Positions 36,421-47,140 of a DNA stretch of 64,000 bases are shown piece after piece (position 1 is the first letter of the stretch; each line of letters opens with the position of its first letter). The notes under the pieces were generated by a model. It did no database searches, was not told where the DNA came from, and saw only the letters and a list, made by a program, of their open reading frames with translations. Source of the DNA: Alphaproteobacteria bacterium (GTDB taxonomy: Bacteria > Pseudomonadota > Alphaproteobacteria > JAVJRE01); assembly GCA_040218575.1 (NCBI GenBank), contig JAVJRE010000005.1:177214-241213 (forward strand), in the 5' to 3' direction. Made by a program: the position numbers and the translations under genes.

Positions 36421-36483
36421 GGCTGGGCTGCCAAAGCCGGAAAGGAAGACAGGGGTGTCACGGCGATCATGACCTCCGTGCGC

Positions 36484-38106
<1,623 letters not shown>

Positions 38107-38982
38107 CTAGTTGTTGCTGGCGAGACGAACGGCGGCGTCCGTATCGGCATCGTCGGGAAGGGATTCCGCGGGCAGCAGCCGCGCCTGGGTCTCCGCCACC
38201 CACGCATCAAACGCCGCCGGACTGACGGCCTCCACGGTAATCGGCATATAGCCGTGGCGCACCCCGCACAGCTCCGAACACTGGCCATAGTAAAGGCCAG
38301 GCTCAGTGACCTGGAACCAGGTTTCATTGAGCCGTCCGGGCACCGCGTCGATTTTGACGCCAAAGGCGGGAACCGCCCACGCATGCAGGACGTCGCTGGC
38401 GGTCACCTGCAGACGCACCACGGCGCCGACCGGCACCACAATGTGATTGTCGGTCGCCAGCAAACGTGGCTGACCCGGCTGCAGATCCTCGTCCTCCACC
38501 AGGAAAGCGTCAAAGGCGAAGGCGCCGTGATCGGGATACTCATACGACCAGTACCACTGGTGGCCGGTAGCCTTCACCGTCATGTCCGCTTCGGGAATGA
38601 TGTCGGACTGAAACAGCAGGCGGAAAGACGGGATGGCGATAACCAGCAGGATCAGCACCGGCACCGCCGTCCACAGGATTTCCAGCACCGTGTTGTGGCT
38701 GGTCCGCGTCGGCTCGCGATTGGTCCGGCTGTTGTAGCGGATCACCACATAGAGCATGAGCAGCGCCACAAACGCGGTAATCACGCTGATGATCACCAGC
38801 AGAAGATTGTGAAAGCTGACAACGCTCTCCATCAATGGCGTCGCCGCCTCCTGAAAGCCGAGCTGCCAGGGATGCGGCTGAGCCGCGCTGGCCGCGCCCG
38901 GTGCCAGGACCAGCCCTGCCAACCCGGCAAGTGCGGTCAAACCCGCCCAGCGGGCGCCTCGGAACTGCTTCATCCGTGTCAT
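38107..38982 (-). CDS. ctaC: Cytochrome c oxidase subunit II
   Basis: The 291-residue subunit accepts electrons from cytochrome c. It has a signal peptide (GLTALAGLAGLVLAPGAASA), two membrane helices and a periplasmic cupredoxin domain. The CuA site is in GQCSELCGVRHGYMPI, and GHQWYWSYEYPD is the electron-entry segment. I chose the ATG at 38982, within the sequence GAGAGATG; a GTG at 39027 is in frame. It is the first gene of the leftward oxidase block. Confidence 0.95.
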   Translation of the reverse strand: MTRMKQFRGARWAGLTALAGLAGLVLAPGAASAAQPHPWQLGFQEAATPLMESVVSFHNLLLVIISVITAFVALLMLYVVIRYNSRTNREPTRTSHNTVLEILWTAVPVLILLVIAIPSFRLLFQSDIIPEADMTVKATGHQWYWSYEYPDHGAFAFDAFLVEDEDLQPGQPRLLATDNHIVVPVGAVVRLQVTASDVLHAWAVPAFGVKIDAVPGRLNETWFQVTEPGLYYGQCSELCGVRHGYMPITVEAVSPAAFDAWVAETQARLLPAESLPDDADTDAAVRLASNN

Positions 38983-39395
38983 CTCTCGACCTGCCGGAGT
39001 TCGTGTCACTGCAACGTCAGAAATCACTCACAAAGAAAGAACCGCTCAGACCGTATGGTGCCGGGCTCCGAGGGTCCCTGATCGCCGCCCCTGCGGCGGG
39101 CGATACGGGCACGGGTATCCCACAGGACGGATGAATCGGCAACACTGTGGCCCTGTGCCGGGCCCGCTATGGGGGCCGCCACCGGGCTTCTTCCGGCGCG
39201 CCCACCCGGCACTGTGATAGCCAGCCGATGACTCGTGCCGGAATCTGTGACGTAATGTCGCAAGAACACCGGAGTTACGGGGCATCCGGCGGCTGCCGGC
39301 TGGCCGCCCGGCCGCGGCCGGCCTATGTCCTGTTTTGCCGATGTCCGGTTTTTGTATGTGACGTTGCCGAGAGACGAGATGAGGGATGCCTGACC
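38983..39395. other. Intergenic region between divergent coxB and tldD
   Basis: This 413-base gap holds no convincing gene. It must contain promoters for both directions, but no clear -35/-10 pair stands out. It includes a GC-rich hairpin (39081-39104, ATCGCC pairing with GGCGAT with one bulge) and a GANTC site (GAATC, 39241-39245). An open frame from tldD reaches back to 39147, but the family start is at 39396. Confidence 0.5.
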
Positions 39396-40835
39396 ATGAA
39401 CCACCGCGCCACCACCGACGATCTGTTCTTCAACCAGGCGGGGCTCGACGAGGGCCGGGTGGAAAGCCGGCTGCATGACGCGCTGGCCGGTGCCGATGAC
39501 GGCGAGCTGTTCCTGGAGTATAGCCAGTCCGAAGCGGTGTCCCTCGATGACGGCCGCATTAAAAGCGCCAGTTTCGATACATCCGTCGGTTTTGGCTTGC
39601 GCGCGCTGGCGGGAGAGGCCACCGGCTATGCCCATAGCAGTGAGCTGAGCGACGCAGCGCTGCTGCGCGCCGCCGGCACGGTGCAGGCGGTGACCAGCGG
39701 TCATAGTGGCACGGTGGCCGAGTCGCCCGTCGGCACCAACCACTTCCTTTATACTGACGCCAACCCGCTGCCGGCCCTGCCCTTTGCCGACAAGGTGGCG
39801 TTGCTGGAAGCCATTGACGCCTATGCCCGCGGCAGGGATCCCCGGGTCCGTCAGGTCATGGCCTCGCTCGCCGGCAGCTGGCAGGCGGTGCAGATTCGTC
39901 GTGCCGGCGGTTCCGTCGCCGCCGATGTGCGACCTCTGGTGCGGCTCAATGTGACGGTGATGGTCGGCGATGGAGACCGCCAGGAGACCGGCAGCCACGG
40001 CGGCGGCGGCCGCGCCGCCTATGATTTCTGGATTCAGCCCGATCAGTGGCGCCACCAGGTGGACGAAGCCCTGCGCCAGGCCCTGACCAACCTGCAGTCG
40101 GTGGACGCACCGGCCGGCGACATGCCCGTGGTGCTTGGCCCCGGCTGGCCCGGCGTCCTGCTGCACGAGGCCGTGGGCCACGGTCTTGAAGGTGATTTCA
40201 ACCGCAAAAAAACCTCGGCCTTCGCCGGCCTGATGGGGCAGCGGGTGGCGGCGCCGGGGGTGACGGTCATTGATGACGGAACGCTGGCCGACCGCCGCGG
40301 CTCGCTGACCATCGACGATGAAGGCACGCCGTCGAGCCAGACCGTGCTGATCGAGGACGGCATCCTCACCGGCTATATGCAGGACCGCCTGAATGCCCGC
40401 CTTATGGGCATGCGACCAACCGGCAACGGCCGGCGCGAAAGCTATGCCCACCACCCCATGCCGCGCATGACCAATACCTACATGCTGGCCGGCAGCCATG
40501 ATCCGGCGGAGATCATCGCCAGCGTCAAGAACGGGCTCTATGCGGTGAATTTCGGCGGCGGCCAGGTGGATATCACCAACGGCAAGTTCACCTTCTCCTG
40601 TACGGAGGCCTATCGCATTCGTGACGGCAAGGTGGCCGAACCGGTCAAAGGCGCCACCCTCATCGGCAATGGTCCCGACGTCCTGACCCGCGTCAGTATG
40701 ATCGGCAATGACATGAAGCTGGATGACGGGGTCGGCACCTGCGGCAAGGAAGGCCAGGGCGTGCCTGTTGGCGTTGGCCAGCCAACCCTCAAGGTGGACC
40801 GCCTGACGGTTGGCGGGACAGCCCTGGCGGCCTAG
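39396..40835 (+). CDS. tldD: Metalloprotease TldD
   Basis: The 479-residue catalytic subunit of the TldD/TldE protease carries the zinc motif HEAVGH (residues 257-262) followed by GLEGDFNRK. Known TldD/E cleaves unfolded or modified peptides and matures some ribosomally made peptides. The start MNHRATTDDLFF at 39396 fits homologues. Its partner, tldE (pmbA), is encoded at 45.5-46.8 kb rather than next door. The stop TAG shares the tetranucleotide CTAG with the stop of the convergent chorismate mutase gene. Confidence 0.95.
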   Translation: MNHRATTDDLFFNQAGLDEGRVESRLHDALAGADDGELFLEYSQSEAVSLDDGRIKSASFDTSVGFGLRALAGEATGYAHSSELSDAALLRAAGTVQAVTSGHSGTVAESPVGTNHFLYTDANPLPALPFADKVALLEAIDAYARGRDPRVRQVMASLAGSWQAVQIRRAGGSVAADVRPLVRLNVTVMVGDGDRQETGSHGGGGRAAYDFWIQPDQWRHQVDEALRQALTNLQSVDAPAGDMPVVLGPGWPGVLLHEAVGHGLEGDFNRKKTSAFAGLMGQRVAAPGVTVIDDGTLADRRGSLTIDDEGTPSSQTVLIEDGILTGYMQDRLNARLMGMRPTGNGRRESYAHHPMPRMTNTYMLAGSHDPAEIIASVKNGLYAVNFGGGQVDITNGKFTFSCTEAYRIRDGKVAEPVKGATLIGNGPDVLTRVSMIGNDMKLDDGVGTCGKEGQGVPVGVGQPTLKVDRLTVGGTALAA

Positions 40836-41179
40836 TCGCCGGACCCGGCGTCCGGTTGCGGCGCGACGCGGCGGACGAAACGAGCGTCCTCATCGCTTAT
40901 GTAGATGTCCACCATGGCCCGGTAGATGTGCTCTACCAGGTCCGGGTCGCCGCCGGCCCGTGCAGCGTGCGCTCGCGCCTTTTCCACCACATCCTCAATA
41001 CGCGGTCGATCCAAAACCAGATCGCGCCGCGGTTTTATGTGCGCCGCCTGCGCCACATAGGTCGCGCGCTCCACCAGCAGCGGCACAATCACCCGGTCCA
41101 GCCGGTCAATCTCGAATCGCACATCATCCATCGTGCGGCATTCAGCAGCGGTGTGGCGACGGTTCACAGCATCGGTCAT
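40832..41179 (-). CDS. Chorismate mutase, AroQ type
   Basis: The 115-residue protein has the AroQ helical fold: FEIDRLDRVIVPLLVERATYV with the catalytic Arg/Glu-type pattern, AAHIKPRRD (Lys/Arg binding the substrate), and RPRIEDVVEKARAHA. It converts chorismate to prephenate for Phe and Tyr. It stands alone, not fused to prephenate dehydratase. It lies 23 bases downstream of gshA on the same strand. An ATG sixteen codons in is an alternative start. Confidence 0.9.
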   Translation of the reverse strand: MTDAVNRRHTAAECRTMDDVRFEIDRLDRVIVPLLVERATYVAQAAHIKPRRDLVLDRPRIEDVVEKARAHAARAGGDPDLVEHIYRAMVDIYISDEDARFVRRVAPQPDAGSGD

Positions 41180-41202
41180 GGCTAAAACGTTACCCGGTTA
41201 GG

Positions 41203-42567
41203 TCAGTAGGCGCAGTCCTGGTAGACGCGACGCATGTCGCCGGCCCACGGTCCGTTGAACTGCTCCAGCAGCCATTCGGCCGGACACTGGTCGGCATCAA
41301 CCGCCTGCTGCAATGGCGCCAGGAAAATCGTCTCATTCTGATCGCTCTTGTTACGACGATTGCGCGCCTCCAGGCCTGATCTGGCGATCGCAATCACTTC
41401 GCGAGCCAGGTCGCGGACGCTGGTGTCGCGAATACGCGCATGCAGGGCCTGACGAGTCACATCGCTGCGCAGCGTGCCGCGTTCCGCCTCGGTCCAGTCC
41501 TTGCACAGGTCCCATGCGGCGGCCAGGGCGCTATCGTCATACAGCAGCCCGGTCCACAGCGCCGGCAGAGCGCACAGTCTCTCCCACGGGCCGCCGTCGG
41601 CGCCACGCATCTCGATATAGCGTTTGAGCCGCACCTCGGGAAAGACCGTGGTCGAATGGTCAACCCAGTCGCCCATGAAGGGGGTATCGCCCGGGCGGCC
41701 CGGCAGCTTGCCTTTGAGAAAATCGCGGAACGACTGGCCGGCCACGTCCAGATAGGCGCCGTCGCGGTAGACAAAGTACATCGGCACATCAAGCAGCCAG
41801 TCCACATAACGCTCAAAGCCGAACCCATCTTCAAACACTTCCGGCATCATGCCGCAGCGATCGGGATCAGTGTCGCTCCATACATGGCTGCGATAGCTCA
41901 GATAGTCCGTCGGCTTGCCCTCGACGAAAGGCGAATTGGCAAACAGGGCCGTCGCGATCGGTTGCAGCGCGAGACCGACCCGCAGCTTCTTCACCATGTC
42001 CGCCTCGCTGGAAAAGTCGAGGTTGGTCTGGACCGTGCAGGTGCGGGTCATCATGTCGATACCGAGATTGCCGCGCTTGGGCATATAGTCGCGCATGATG
42101 CGGTAGCGGCCCTTGGGCATCCACTGGGTTTCCTCGCGCGTCCACAGCGGCCTGAACCCGGTGCCCAGCATGCCGATTCCCAGCTCCTCCCCCACCACCT
42201 TTACCTGGTGCAGGTGGGTGTGCACTTCGTCACAGGTCTCATGCAGGGTTTCCAGTGGCGCGCCCGACAGCTCGAACTGGCCACCAGGTTCCAGCGTGAT
42301 GGAACAGCCCTTGCGGGTCAGGCCGATAGGCCGACCATTCTCGATGATGGGCTCCCAGCCAAAACGGGTCAGTCCTTCGAGCAGAGCGCGGATGCCGCTT
42401 TGCCCGTCATAAGGCATGGGACGCAGATCGCTCCAGGTGAAGCCGAACTTCTCGTGCTCCGTACCAATACGCCATTCCGCCTTCGGCTTCGCGCCGGCGG
42501 CGAAATACTCGATCATCTGCGCCTTGCTGGTGATCGGCTCGCCCGGCCCGGAAGGTGGTGCAGCCAT
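41203..42567 (-). CDS. gshA: Glutamate-cysteine ligase, plant/alphaproteobacterial type
   Basis: The first enzyme of glutathione synthesis joins Glu and Cys. The 454-residue protein has the GCS2-type segments RIGTEHEKFGF, MTRTCTVQTNLDFSSEADM and LKRYIEMRGADGG. This class is closer to plant GSH1 than to E. coli GshA. It precedes the chorismate mutase gene and lies about 70 bases downstream of rsmE. The gshB gene is not in the window. Confidence 0.95.
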   Translation of the reverse strand: MAAPPSGPGEPITSKAQMIEYFAAGAKPKAEWRIGTEHEKFGFTWSDLRPMPYDGQSGIRALLEGLTRFGWEPIIENGRPIGLTRKGCSITLEPGGQFELSGAPLETLHETCDEVHTHLHQVKVVGEELGIGMLGTGFRPLWTREETQWMPKGRYRIMRDYMPKRGNLGIDMMTRTCTVQTNLDFSSEADMVKKLRVGLALQPIATALFANSPFVEGKPTDYLSYRSHVWSDTDPDRCGMMPEVFEDGFGFERYVDWLLDVPMYFVYRDGAYLDVAGQSFRDFLKGKLPGRPGDTPFMGDWVDHSTTVFPEVRLKRYIEMRGADGGPWERLCALPALWTGLLYDDSALAAAWDLCKDWTEAERGTLRSDVTRQALHARIRDTSVRDLAREVIAIARSGLEARNRRNKSDQNETIFLAPLQQAVDADQCPAEWLLEQFNGPWAGDMRRVYQDCAY

Positions 42568-42638
42568 GTCAGTCTCCTCGTGAATAGCGTGCGTCAGCCA
42601 ACCGGGTAGCGGACAAATACCGCGGCGCTAGGAAAGCA

Positions 42639-43433
42639 TTACCCAGCCGGCCGGCCGCCGGTCTGCCAGTCTCCAACTATGGCCTGAACGCAAGTCAGGG
42701 CGGCAATGGCGGCGGTTTCCGCCTTCAGAATCCTCGGGCCCAGACCCGCCCGGATAACAAACGGCAGATTGGCCAGATGGTCAAGCTCGTCGGGCGCGAA
42801 GCCGCCCTCCGGCCCCACCAGAATAGCCAATTCCGCTGGTTTGTGGCGGACCAACCCGGCCAGCACGCTGGCCATGTCCGCGCCGCCACCGGTTTCATCG
42901 CACCACAGGAGAGGGTGGTCCGCCGGCCATTCGGCAAGGGCCCGGTCTAAAGCGGCCGCTGGCCGTATCTGCGGTACGCTCAGACGATTCGATTGCTCCG
43001 CCGCTTCCCGGGCGATGGCCCGCAGGCGGTCTTCACGAAGCGTACCTGGCCGGGTGAAGCGGGTCGATACCGGTTGCAGGACGGCGGCGCCAAGCTCCGT
43101 TGCCTTTTCGACGGTCAGTTCCACCCGCTCGCGGCGAACCGGCGCAAAGAAGAGCCACGGACCGCCATCGCTGGCGGGCGAGCGTACGCACTGGTCGCAA
43201 CGAACGATCGCCCTGTCGCGTGACAGGACGACGATCTCTGCCCCCCACTCACCGTGCGCTTCATTGAACAGACGCACCTGATCGCCCGCCGCCAAACGCA
43301 TCACATTGCGCAGAAAGTGCCCCTGACCAGGGTCCAGTGCCACCTCCGCTCCGCCAACCAGCATCTCGGGACAATACAGCCGTCGGGCTGTGCCGGTTGT
43401 GGACGGCGAATGGTGTCTACCGCGTGCTGCCAT
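42639..43433 (-). CDS. rsmE: 16S rRNA (uracil1498-N3)-methyltransferase RsmE
   Basis: The 264-residue SPOUT methyltransferase modifies U1498 of 16S rRNA. The N-terminal PUA-like part has HFLRNVMRLAAGDQVRLFN, and the C-terminal SAM knot has ILVGPEGGFAPDELD and GPRILKAETAAIAAL. The middle ELTVEKATELGAAVLQPV is also conserved. A GTG codon immediately precedes the ATG at 43433. It is divergent from ubiA, with 59 bases between the starts, so a shared promoter region is likely. Confidence 0.95.
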   Translation of the reverse strand: MAARGRHHSPSTTGTARRLYCPEMLVGGAEVALDPGQGHFLRNVMRLAAGDQVRLFNEAHGEWGAEIVVLSRDRAIVRCDQCVRSPASDGGPWLFFAPVRRERVELTVEKATELGAAVLQPVSTRFTRPGTLREDRLRAIAREAAEQSNRLSVPQIRPAAALDRALAEWPADHPLLWCDETGGGADMASVLAGLVRHKPAELAILVGPEGGFAPDELDHLANLPFVIRAGLGPRILKAETAAIAALTCVQAIVGDWQTGGRPAG

Positions 43434-43492
43434 CACGGCCTCCTGTCGTCGGGCGGCTTGCCCCCTGCGCGCCCTCGCCGCACATTAGCCCC

Positions 43493-44494
43493 ATGTCAGC
43501 CGACAAGAAGACCCCCGACGCGACAGCCGCACGGTCGCTGCCGGCGGATAGCGCCGCCGATCACTCCGATATCGTGCGCCATAGCCTGCTGATTCGTCTG
43601 ACCCCGGCTGGCCTTCATCCATGGCTGGTGCTGGCCCGCCTTGACCGTCCCATAGGCATTTGGTTGCTCTATATCCCCTGTTTGTGGGGCATCGGTCTGG
43701 CTGGCATCGCCCTGCCAGGCGGCCTCGACCTGGGCAGCGCGCTTCGTCTGGCCCTGTTGCTTGCGGTGGGCGCCATGGTCATGCGCAGCGCCGGCTGCAC
43801 CTTCAACGATATCGTTGACCGCCACATTGACCGCCGCGTCGCGCGTACCGCCGACCGCCCCGTCGCCAGCGGCCGCATCAGCGTTCCCGCCGCCGTCGTA
43901 TTTCTTGGATTGCAGCTGGCGGCCGGGCTGGCCGTCCTGGTGTCCCTGCCGGCCAGCGCAATCTGGGTCGGGCTTGGCGCTGTGCCGTTGGTCTTTCTCT
44001 ACCCGCTGATGAAGCGCATCACATACTGGCCCCAGGCCTTTCTTGGACTCACCTTTAACTGGGGTGTGTTGGTAGGCTGGGCCGCTGTGGCAGGCCTGCC
44101 TGGGACGGACCTGCCGGGGATGGCGGTCCTGGCCCTGTATGGCGGCGCCATCGCCTGGACCATCGGCTACGACACGATCTACGCCTATCAGGACCGTGAG
44201 GACGACGCCCTGATCGGCGTCAAATCCACGGCTCTGCTGTTCGGTCAGGCGACGCGCCGGTGGCTGTATCTGCTCTACGCCACAGCGGTCGGCGGATTTT
44301 CCCTGGCCGCCTGGCTGGCCGGCGCCGGACTGGCCACCTATGGCGGCATCACCGCCATGGGGTTGCTGCTGCTGCGCCAGGCCGCAGCCGTCGATCTTGA
44401 GTCAGCGACGAGCTGCCGTGCCATGTTCCTGGCCAATCGTCTGGCCGGCCTCGCCCTCGCCGCCGGTTTGTGGCTCGACTGGATGGCCGCCTAG
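43493..44494 (+). CDS. ubiA: 4-hydroxybenzoate polyprenyltransferase
   Basis: This membrane enzyme adds the polyprenyl tail in ubiquinone synthesis. Two Asp-rich motifs are present: NDIVDRHIDRRVARTADRP (from about residue 105) and YDTIYAYQDREDD (about 223-235). The protein is 333 residues with about eight membrane segments. The open frame begins further upstream, but the ATG at 43493 gives the usual N-terminal length. Its stop shares CTAG with the convergent GYGSN-protein gene. Confidence 0.95.
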   Translation: MSADKKTPDATAARSLPADSAADHSDIVRHSLLIRLTPAGLHPWLVLARLDRPIGIWLLYIPCLWGIGLAGIALPGGLDLGSALRLALLLAVGAMVMRSAGCTFNDIVDRHIDRRVARTADRPVASGRISVPAAVVFLGLQLAAGLAVLVSLPASAIWVGLGAVPLVFLYPLMKRITYWPQAFLGLTFNWGVLVGWAAVAGLPGTDLPGMAVLALYGGAIAWTIGYDTIYAYQDREDDALIGVKSTALLFGQATRRWLYLLYATAVGGFSLAAWLAGAGLATYGGITAMGLLLLRQAAAVDLESATSCRAMFLANRLAGLALAAGLWLDWMAA

Positions 44495-45348
44495 GTCTCA
44501 CCGGTGACCATGTGGCGTTCAAACAGATGGCCACCGGCGAAGGCGATGGCGCCCTCACGCAACCGCTCCGTCATGGAATGCCGCCATGGCCCATCGTCCA
44601 GCAGACGGGCGATGAATTGATCGGTGTCACGGCCCGGCGCCAGACGCGCCGCGACGACATCCAGCATCTCGCCCTGACTCAATGCCGGCAAGGTGCGCCG
44701 TTCCGCCGTCACCGCCCGCAGCGCCACCGCACAGCCGTCACCGGTCCCGACCCCGGCCCCGACGTGGTGAAGACCGGCCGGCGCCGGCACCAGGCCGTGC
44801 AGCGGCACATAGGTCCACGCCGCATCAAGCCGGACGCCATCCAGCAACGTCAGGCGCAGTGGCGACAGCCGGCCGAAGCCATAGTGGTCGCCAACCGATT
44901 CGGTCTGGTGCATGCGCTCCAACTGCGCCGCATCCAGCCACAGCACACTAACCTGAACGCGTGTGCCCGGACGGTATTGCAGCCCCGCCGGCACCGACCC
45001 GTAGTGGGCGAAATGGGCCACATAGGCGGTGTCGAAATCCTCCAGCCAGGCCCGCGTGACGGCCATCACGGTCGGTCCCGGACATGCCCCGTACTTCTGC
45101 TTCAACCGCTCAGGCGAGCGGTTGGACCCATAGCCGATGAGGGGAAGCCGTGGCGAACGATCCGCTACGCCCAGATGGTCCAGCACCTCGCCGACTGGCC
45201 GCCAACCGTCGCCAAACCGAACCTGGCTGTCCTGCATGGGGTTGCTGCCAGCGGCGCGCAGCGGCAGTGCCGTGCCGTCCGCATAGAGGAAATCCTCTTG
45301 CGGAATGGCGAAAGGATAGGCTCTGGCGTGAGCATGGCGCTGTGTCAT
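44491..45348 (-). CDS. Gamma-glutamylcyclotransferase-like (GYGSN motif) protein
   Basis: The 285-residue protein contains PLIGYGSNRSPERLKQKYG (about residues 69-87), the glycine-rich start of the GGCT/AIG2-like fold, with HQTESVGDHYGFG later. It is not a canonical ChaC, whose motif is YGSLMW. Its substrate is unknown; a gamma-glutamyl peptide is one possibility from the fold. I chose the ATG at 45348, with ATG 45378 and a start at 45459 also in frame. It converges with ubiA and is divergent from pmbA. Confidence 0.65.
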   Translation of the reverse strand: MTQRHAHARAYPFAIPQEDFLYADGTALPLRAAGSNPMQDSQVRFGDGWRPVGEVLDHLGVADRSPRLPLIGYGSNRSPERLKQKYGACPGPTVMAVTRAWLEDFDTAYVAHFAHYGSVPAGLQYRPGTRVQVSVLWLDAAQLERMHQTESVGDHYGFGRLSPLRLTLLDGVRLDAAWTYVPLHGLVPAPAGLHHVGAGVGTGDGCAVALRAVTAERRTLPALSQGEMLDVVAARLAPGRDTDQFIARLLDDGPWRHSMTERLREGAIAFAGGHLFERHMVTGET

Positions 45349-45500
45349 GGCCGGCAAGTGTAGCCGGTCTCCGGCCATCACCACAGGGACGCACCGCGAT
45401 ACCCTGCAGAGACGGGAAAACCACGGGCCCGCACGGCCGGCAGCCACGGCGGTGGTCAAACCATGACGGCGGTCTCCGGCCTTGCTAGAGTGGCCGGGCC

Positions 45501-46847
45501 ATGGCTGCCATCCCGCCCGACCCCCTATCCATCCTCGACGACCTTGTCCGCCGGGCCCGGGCGCACGGCGCCGACGCCGCCGATGGAGTGGCGGTGCGGG
45601 GCGTCTCGCTGTCGCACAATCAACGACTCGGCCAGACCGACGGGGTAGAGCGCAGCGAAGGAGAGGATATCGGCCTGCGCGTCTTTGTCGGCCAGCGCCA
45701 GGCCATTGTCTCCGGCAGCGATACCGCGCCTGCTGCCCTTGATCTGCTGGCGGAGCGCGCCGTCCTCATGGCGCGGGTCGTGCCGGAAGACGCCTTTTGC
45801 GGCCTGGCCCCGGCCGCGGATCTGGCGCAGGAAATCCCCGACCTCGATCTGGATGATCCGGCGGAGCCTGCGCCGCAGGACCTGGCCGGGCTCGCCGCCG
45901 CCCTGGAGGACGCCGCCCGCGCCGTGCCGGGGATCACCAACTCCGAAGGGGCGTCGGCGTCGTGGGGCCGCACCACCGTCGCTCTGGTCACCTCCAATGG
46001 CTTTGCGCAGTCCTATGCATCGTCGCATCGCAGCCTCGGTGTCTCCGTACTGGCCGGCGAAGGCACCAGCATGGAAGCGGACTATGACTACGCCACCAGC
46101 ATTTTCGCCGACGACTTGCCCGACCCTGCGAAACTCGGCCGACGGGCCGGCGAACGCACCGTGCGACGGCTGGGGGCTGAGCGCATTCCCTCTACCAGCC
46201 TGCCGGTTATTTTTGAGCCACGTATCGCCGGCGGATTTCTCAGCAGCCTGGCGGGCGCCATCACCGGTCCGGCGGTGGCCCGCGGCACCAGCTTCCTGAA
46301 GGACAGCCTCGGCAAGTTGATTTTTGCCGATGGCGTCAATGTGATTGACGACCCACTACGCCGACGTGGTCTGCGGTCGCGCGCCTTTGATGGAGAGGGG
46401 CTGCCACCGCACCGCCGCGCCGTCATCGCCGACGGGCAGTTGACCACCTGGCTGCTGGATCTCCGTTCGGCCCGCCAGCTCGGCCTGACCAGCACCGGTC
46501 ACGCCAGTCGCGGCACATCCGGTCCACCCTCGCCGTCGCCGTCAAACCTTTATATGGAGGCGGGATCGCGCTCGCCCGAGGAGATGATCGGCGAAACCAG
46601 GTACGGCCTCTATGTCACCAGCCTCATGGGACAGGGCGTCAATATGGTGACTGGCGACTATAGTCGCGGCGCTACCGGTATACTGATCGAGAACGGCCAG
46701 CTTACGAAACCTGTGACAGAAGTCACCATCGCCGGCAATCTCAAGGACATGCTGCGTCGCCTGGAACCGGCAAGCGATCTGGTTTTCCGTTATGGCATCG
46801 ACTCGCCGACCGTGCGCATTGATGGCATGTCCCTGGCCGGGAGCTAG
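45501..46847 (+). CDS. pmbA: TldE/PmbA metalloprotease partner
   Basis: The 448-residue protein is the non-catalytic partner of TldD. It shares the fold (ALDLLAERAVLMARVVPED, GITNSEGAS, LYVTSLMGQGVNMVTGDYSRGA) but lacks the HExxxH zinc motif, as expected for TldE. The C-terminal GNLKDMLRRLEPASDL is typical. The ATG at 45501 follows a 150-base divergent gap. It is separated from tldD by five genes. Confidence 0.94.
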   Translation: MAAIPPDPLSILDDLVRRARAHGADAADGVAVRGVSLSHNQRLGQTDGVERSEGEDIGLRVFVGQRQAIVSGSDTAPAALDLLAERAVLMARVVPEDAFCGLAPAADLAQEIPDLDLDDPAEPAPQDLAGLAAALEDAARAVPGITNSEGASASWGRTTVALVTSNGFAQSYASSHRSLGVSVLAGEGTSMEADYDYATSIFADDLPDPAKLGRRAGERTVRRLGAERIPSTSLPVIFEPRIAGGFLSSLAGAITGPAVARGTSFLKDSLGKLIFADGVNVIDDPLRRRGLRSRAFDGEGLPPHRRAVIADGQLTTWLLDLRSARQLGLTSTGHASRGTSGPPSPSPSNLYMEAGSRSPEEMIGETRYGLYVTSLMGQGVNMVTGDYSRGATGILIENGQLTKPVTEVTIAGNLKDMLRRLEPASDLVFRYGIDSPTVRIDGMSLAGS

Positions 46848-46961
46848 GGAATCCGCCAAATTCGTGGCCCGGCGAGGCACGTTGCCCGGCCGACGAAAGG
46901 CCCCTAGTCTGCGCGCCTTGACCCGAAGCCTCAGTGAAAACCGGATTCCAAATCATACGTC

Positions 46962-47054
46962 ATGCGGTTCTTCTTGCGGAATATCTTCCCCTTCTTCATC
47001 GGCCCGCTGGTCGTACTGGCGCTGGTCCTGTTCGTCATCGCGACGACCAGCTAA
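46962..47054 (+). CDS. Candidate 30-residue membrane peptide
   Basis: An ATG at 46962 opens a short frame, MRFFLRNIFPFFIGPLVVLA and a hydrophobic remainder ending ATTS, then TAA. It would be a single membrane helix with a basic N terminus. It lies alone in the 293-base gap between pmbA and the ABC transporter. There is no clear ribosome site. The composition looks too protein-like to ignore, but it could be chance. Confidence 0.35.
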   Translation: MRFFLRNIFPFFIGPLVVLALVLFVIATTS

Positions 47055-47140
47055 ATCGCGCCGCCGCGTGTCTGGCGCGGAGTTAGTGCCGGTACGCGCT
47101 TTCGCTGACCCGTCGTCCCGTTCCGGCGAGGGCTGATGTC

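Noticed and set aside
39024-40499. A long minus-strand frame opposite tldD.
   Set aside because: It is antisense to an unambiguous TldD and shows no domain; the same holds for frames opposite thrC and gshA.
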